Notes under the pieces: model-generated
Database searches by the model: none
The model's input: only the letters and a program-made list of their open reading frames with translations
Told to the model about the DNA's origin: nothing
Part shown: piece by piece, positions 54,501 to 61,959 of the stretch
How the letters are laid out: every line of letters starts with the position of its first letter
Numbering within the stretch: position 1 is the first letter of the stretch
Origin: Aurelia coerulea
Taxonomy: Eukaryota > Cnidaria > Scyphozoa > Semaeostomeae > Ulmaridae
DNA: 64,000 nucleotides
Assembly (NCBI GenBank): GCA_039566865.1
Contig: CM076943.1
Span: 39,378,663 to 39,442,662, forward strand
Direction of reading: 5' to 3'
Program-made: the position numbers and the translations under genes

Positions 54501-57500
54501 AATCATTGCTCTTTCAAATGAGCTACAGCTTGATTGATTTTGAGAACTTTCATTTTTCGGCATTTATTACACTTGCTGGATCACTGTGCTTAGATAAGTT
54601 TAGGTTCCCAGCGTCCTGAAAATTACCTTCGGATGCTAGTAGAAATATAGAAAAAGGTGCCTCTCATTTATCATGATTTTTTATATTTAATCAAATGTCG
54701 AGCAATCTTTTTAGGACATTCTCTGCGAATCTGGTTTCTAAACACCCTGGTATGAATTTAACCTGATAAAGGTATATGTTGCTATTATGATCAACATATT
54801 TTGCCTTGGTAGCTCGGAAACCGCCAGAAGAGGATCCAGCAGTGGTAGCCCAAGATTTGCCTAGTCCAGTCAACGTTGGAGAAGAAGTTTTAGCACGTTG
54901 GTCAGATGATGGGTGGTATTATCGAGGTAACTATAGTCTTTCTCGAGTAAGTTGTCACCTTTAAATACTCGCGAAAAACAACAATAGAAGTGTTTTGCAA
55001 AGGAATTTTGCGTTATCACAAATCTCATATGACATCTAATTTGAGACGGACTTTAATTAGCATCATGTCTCTTCAATACTGAAGATAACCGAAAATTTGA
55101 AGAAAGAATAAGACGTTTGAATACATGCCTCCTTGACTGGTCAAGAGCGTCCGAAGTGACGCAGTAGCAAGGCCTTACTTCTCAGAACAGGCTGCTGGAT
55201 TGGTGTGGAAGCAAAATGGAACAATCAATCTTTTTGTACGCATGTTGTACAATGGCTCTCTAGTAATATAGACATTTAAGATAAAATAAAATATTCTTTG
55301 AACAGAGCATAATTAATTCACGACGTTTCGAGCTAAGCCCGTTATCAAGTCTGATCACTTAATAACGGGCTTGGCTCGAAAAATTGTAAAGTATAATTTA
55401 TTTTATTTTAAATGTTTATATTATACAAAATGGAAGTTGATCAAGACAATATCAAAAACCCACTATGTAACAACTGAGATTAGAACACAATCAAATGGCT
55501 TCATCTTCAATGTCTTCATTTTAGAACTGCGATCATTTTGTCTTTTGAAATAATCGTTCCATGCCTTTACCTTTCATCAATCATTTTGAAATAGATAGCA
55601 TAAGAATCATTCGTCGTACATAGCCGATTGCTCGTGGCCCATGGTCGAAACCAGCAAAGCCTCATTTTCACGGACCAATCAGACGGCTAAAAAGCGAGGG
55701 AGACAAAAGAAACCCGTGAAGATTTTCCTAAATTTTACCTACCTTCATAAAATGCAACTAGGACAAAAAACTGCTTGAGATTTCCCGAATTTTTTTAAAG
55801 CAATCTACTCTCCAGATGTTTGGGAGTAAAAGTTTGGATGCCGGTTACAATATCTCCAGGATTGGTGGAGTTATGGCCACAAACAAACCGACAAGGCACT
55901 AAACCTTGAACAATAGAGATTCTGGCCGGGAGACAATAGTAATAACAATAGTGATTGTTGTAAGAATGAACCGAAAACGCCACAATCTGTGTTTTCAATT
56001 GTTCCTGCTATTGTCTTTCGCTAAATTTTCTTTTATTGAAGATTCAATGCATCTACAGTTTCTATGTGAATTGAAAAAGTCTACAAAGGCTTGTTCGCGC
56101 ATTTCAAGTCATGTGGCAATACTCTAGGGAAGTTTTTGTATTGTACTACATTCATGGCAAAAGTTTGCTCGTTGCGAAATAACTTATAAAATTCAAAAGA
56201 GGTTTTATCAAGAGGCTTTGTCACCTGACTTGAAGTGGCGTAAACAGGTCTCTACAAGCCTTCGCCGATTTTGTCTATTGGAGAGGCAATAACTCCGCCA
56301 ATCCTGAAGATATTTTAACCGGCATCCAAACTTGTATTCCCAAACATCTGGAGAGTAGATTGCTTTAAAAAAATTCGGGAAATCTCAAGCAGTTTTTTGT
56401 GCTGGTTGCGTTTTATGAAGGTAGGTAAAATTTAGGAAAATCTGCACGGGTTTCTTTTGTCTCCTTCGCTTTTTAGCCGTCTGATTGGTCCGTGAAAATG
56501 AGGCTTTGGCGGTTTCGACCATGGGCCACGAGCAATCGGCTATGTACGACGAATGATTCCTATGCTGAAATAAGTAGCTATCTAGCCCTGCCAATGTAAA
56601 AAACCATATGATAACTGTGTTCTTCGGGTAAAACCGAAAATATTAACTCTTAGCCTCTATATAAAACCTCGCAAATTCGGTTTTGAACTGACTGCTTTGA
56701 AGTTTTATTATCTGATATTGCCACAGGGGGTCCAGGAGCACCAATAAAGACCGTTGCTCTGGTTTATTTGGCTCCCTGTGATTCCTTCTTATGAAAACAA
56801 CAGCTGTGTAATTTGATACAGATTACATCATCGTTGCAGTCGGCCTGCTATTGTTTCTTTTTTCTTATCGTTGAGCAATACTTGAGAAAACCGCGAGCTC
56901 AAACCGCAGCCAATGAGATAAGATCTTTCAAATAACACAAGATATTGCTACTGTAACAATAGCAGGCCGACCGCAACGATGATGTAATCTGTATCAAATT
57001 ACACAGCTGTTGTTTTCATAACCCGGATAACAGGGAACCGAAGAAACAAAAACCTTGGTCTTTACTGACATTCCTAGACCCCCTGTGGTACTACCATAAA
57101 AATCAGTTATTATTTGCTGAGAATAATCGTTTTTAAAGATTTGATGCACATGCGTACTAACTAGTGTTTCTCTTTTTAATGTTTCTTGGTTTCGTGTCTA
57201 AGGTACTATCAAAGAGGATTGCGGAGACTTGTTATATGCTGTGGAGGATAGCGTTGGAAATATCGAGAAGATTGTTCGTGAAGATATCATTTGTGACGAG
57301 GATGATGCAGATAATGTTATTAATGTGAGTCATTGTTATATTGCATGCTAGTAACTGCGCAAAATAACCAAGACAATTCACCATTCATTTACGTATTGGA
57401 TGGGATGGAATGTACCTGGTACTCCACAAACATGCGCTCGTTTGAAAAATCACCAAAATTCTTTGCTTGTTCCTGCCATTAAATGTTCTTTTTGCCCTGT

Positions 57501-60500
57501 CAATTAACGTTTTTGTAAACAATAAAAGGGGGGTTTTCATAACTCGAATGGCTGTTACAGTAAAAACCCGATCATAAGAACCTTCATTTATTAAAAACCT
57601 AAAGCCTGAAATAGTATATTTTGTACCCAATAAATAAGAACCATTTCAGACTGATATCTTAGATTGGTTCTTAATAAAGCGTTTCATTCATTCATTGGGA
57701 AATAAATGCAATCTGTTTGCCAATCAACCTCTTTCGTGAACTCCAAAACATTACTTACAGAGCTGTGATAGGCAGTGCCTGCAGGGGTAAACTGGGTAAG
57801 CTTGGGTTGAAATGGATAGGGCCACGAGTGTAAATAAGTTTGGCTAAGATTTAGATTCACACATTTCCCTATGTTAAGAACCTACACCCTGATTATTGGA
57901 TGTGCCTCATTGCACAAGAACCTACACAGGCTGAGCTCAAAATCTCTTGTTCTTATGTGCGAGTTTTTACTGTAATAGCATCTTGTAAAATGTTATTTTG
58001 AGCTATCTGTACTCATCAGGGATCTGTGTAATCTTTACTAACAGCTGTAGCTTTTCATCAACTTTTCAATGTTGCATGACAGTATGCGATCCTTTCTGAG
58101 GTCAAAGACCAAATAAGATGTTTGATATCATAAAGAAATCGATCAGAATGTGCTTCAAAATCAGGCAGCTTTCAAAATTGCCATATCTGCCAATTTAAAG
58201 CTATCAAAAAAATAACTTTCAGATGGATCCGTGTTGTCGTCTTTCATCTGATAGTCCAATAACGAAATTTAAAGCTTCATCTTGTATTCTCATATTGATG
58301 CATTAAGTTGGTGACTTTTTTAATGTGATTTCATTTTTCTTTTGGATGTCCACTTCTGAAAAATTTCGACTAAAGTTCGCTCTGCGCGAGAATATTCTTT
58401 GTGGCTTGATGGAGGGTTTCACCCATTCTTTGAAAAATGTTGTCACAAGGATTTTTACAAATTTTTTATCTGAAAAATCCTCGTATGGTACAGATATTTT
58501 GATAACGAAACGCAATTATTTGCTATTTATTTTCTTATCCATCACTTCGTGATGGAACCGAAAATAAATTATTTACCTTTTAATTTTCCGAGAATTGACA
58601 CAAGGAATAATCATTTATTAGGAGTAGTGGCGTTGGTTATCATACACAGCACTTAACACAATGAATCATCGAAATAAAGATACAACTGCAAAATCGAATT
58701 CTAAATAACGATAAACACAACGAATTGAAAACCCGTAATAGCTGCCCCTTTTTATATTATTTATTTATTTATTTTATTAACAACAACTTTGAAGAAAACT
58801 CTAATATCGATAGCGAACAATGATTTCTAAACAGCTTAATAGTGGAAAGTTACCTGGCTGTGTATGAAATTAGGCCAAGATGGAGAGTTGTTTGTGTTCA
58901 ACCTTTTTATAACACTAGGTTCTTGCATTCCTGCGTGGAACGCGCAGCGTGCAGAAAAATTCTTTTAACTCCCAGAGGAATACAGTTATAGGAAAAAGTT
59001 AGAGAATCTCTACAAAAACAAAGATAAATTCATATAGTCTCGTCTGACATTGGTCACAGGAAATCTTGAGATAAGATCCTTTTTCTTTTGTAGACCGGAG
59101 ATACGGTGGTTGCACTTCATCCTGGATACCCCTACAGCTACGCTCCAGGTTAGCAGCATTTCTGGTTTTCTTCTATTCACATTTTACAAACCTTCTCAAT
59201 CAACTTACTTGAGGAGTGACAAATACAGCCTGTTAAATGAATGACATAATGAAGTAACCTCAACATTTTGTCATATCGTAATTTACAACCTGTGAGGTTA
59301 CATTCGGGCAAGTGAATCGATTAGTCAGGCCTCTAAGAGAGACCATTTCAACACAATCACATAAACGTGCATTTCTTGCCGAACCTCGCATTTTGTGGAA
59401 TTTTCATTGTGACGTAAAAAGCAAAACTTCACCAGCTCAAAGCAAACGCAATATATTCTCCTATGTGTAAGTTATGACTTCAGTTATGTTTACACTATGT
59501 CTACACTGTACTGGTGCGGTTTTGATCTGTTGCAAAGTTGTTACGGTTCAAGAGCGTTTACACTGCTCGAGAACAAATTTTTTTATAACAAAAGTGTGAC
59601 GGATGAGCAGGAACAGTATAAAAGGGAGGCTGATCTGTTGCACTTTGGTTCCGGATCCAAAGTTGTACCGGTACTATGTAAACAGGGTAAGATTTCTTGT
59701 GCTGTTGTTCTCCACCAGGTGTTGTGTTACTCAAGCTGAAGGAACCATCTCTGAAAATTCGATTTTATGATGGCCAAGAGGTGAGATCTGCAACTAGCAT
59801 TTCATTTCCTTTCTTGTTATTGCATGATAATATTAAATATGGAATGAAGAGAATTTAAACGTTACAATATTTTTATGAGAAACAATCAGGAAAAAGGTCA
59901 GAAATCGATCAGTTGTAATCTGCTGCACGAGCACTGGTTCTATCTAGGGAGAATTGTGAAATTCCTTTCAGTGATACAAGTAAATGTCTTTCCTTTTGTA
60001 ATTTTATTAAATTTATGCTTTGGTGCAGGTTGCGTTCATGTGTCAAGAGGGGGTAGAAGGACAAGCTGTGAAGCGTCCTTAGGCCAAGCAAGCGTGGGGT
60101 TTTGTTGAATTTATCATACACGGAATGGCTTGGCGTGGCATTTTATTGCGACTACTAAACAATTTCGCAATATGCCAGTCGTCAAACCAATGCTCGTGCA
60201 AATGTTTACGCTACTCAATTTCTACATCCCCAAATCACTACGAAAATTGTTTCTCTTTGTCCATTAATGCTGAGTCTTTAGAAAATTTTATCGAAGTTTT
60301 TTTTATTGTTTTCAGTGTTTTCGAAAACGAAAATTTTGATAAACTCGCCTGTGGCTCTGAAACGTGAAAAAAAAATTTGCAAGAAAATCCCTAGAGTCTA
60401 GCTCAGGCCTTTTGCTAAATGTGAAGTTATAAGTCTTCAAAATCGGTCCAGTGTGCAATTTATTGTGGACTGCCAAATGTGTATAGTTTGTTTTTGCATA

Positions 60501-61891
60501 CCCGGTATTCTTTCGTGAATTTCTGTCGCACACTTTCGAAAGATAAGTTGCTAGATAATGCTTTGTATCGTTTGTTTTACGTGTCAGCAATGTTCACATA
60601 TTCACTTTGTGTTTTGTAATTTAACAGGATGTTGTCCCGAGAGAAGAAATGTACTTTCTGTCGCCAGATAAATTCGAACGTGCCTGTGCTTACATCATTG
60701 CGTGTGAAGATGGACTCGTTGGCCAAGCTGTGGTTGCGAGAAATGATGGAGATGGAAAATTTCTTCTTGGTAAGCAATCACTAATTTTTCATATCAGTTT
60801 GTATTGTATGCTTGACGACAAAATACAAGATTACACTACAATGAGTATTGTATCCCACTTTTTCCACCATTTTTCACTTTTTTTACCTGCAAGGTTATGC
60901 ATTCAAATAAGTATTTTGCACGTAGCGACGTCATCACTTGCAAAGATTTCTCCAAAATCCTTGCGAATGATGACGTCACTACGCACAAATTTCTCATTTA
61001 AATGTGTAATTTCGAAGAGAAAAGATGAGCAATGTTAGAAAAAAGTACTATACACCATTCATAACAGTATAATCGTGATATAGGAAACCGAGAAGGAACT
61101 GGGAGAAAACATTAACTATCAGGTTTCCTAAAGAAATAAACAGATTCTATCAGGCCTAGCCATTTTAAAAATTATGCTTGATTGAATTTGAAATGATTTT
61201 TAAAACGCTGCCCCTTAGTTAGCTTTAAAAAAAACCTGCGTTTTGACACGGTGATTTCAGGGTTAAAATGCTAATGTTGAATGTCCAAATCTACCTTCAT
61301 CTCAAACTATAGCTCTTCCGTTCACGTAACAATTCATTAACGTAGCAAAACGCTACTTGAATTTTACCACAGAACTCCCTTGATTCTTATTGTCACATTA
61401 GGACATGTTCACCCCACTTTTCTAAAAGCGTCATTTATTCATAAACAAACACGGTGTAAAAAGGCTGGCTAAGCCTTTCAGAAGTTAATTCTATTGTAAA
61501 TCCATCACACTTTCTTAGGGCTACCGACGTTCTTGGCCTTACCGGCGAAAGTTATTTGGTCTTTGATCAGCTGGGTGTCCCAAAATAATGTGTTGACGGT
61601 GAACTTTGAAATCGTGAAATTTGAAGTAGAAATACTTACTTTTAGATGCAAAAAATCACTTCTCTAAAATCTGTCCTGCCCAGTCTATTATTCTGGAACA
61701 TTTTACCTGAAGCTCTTTTTCAAAGATTATTGAAAGGAACAAGAAATTGTGATCATCTTTTGGCCAGTTTTACCTTTAGAATCATGACAATCGTTATCAT
61801 TTATCTTCTGAAGAGTATTAAGGATGCACTTTAGTATTGTTGATAATCTTTTATTGGACTTCACTATCCTTCCCCTTCTTCTTCTTCTTCT

Positions 61892-61959
<68 letters not shown>

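Noticed and set aside
59497..59739. 80-aa frame overlapping exon 23
   Set aside because: Most of it is intron. Only 59719-59780, in another frame, joins the gene in phase.
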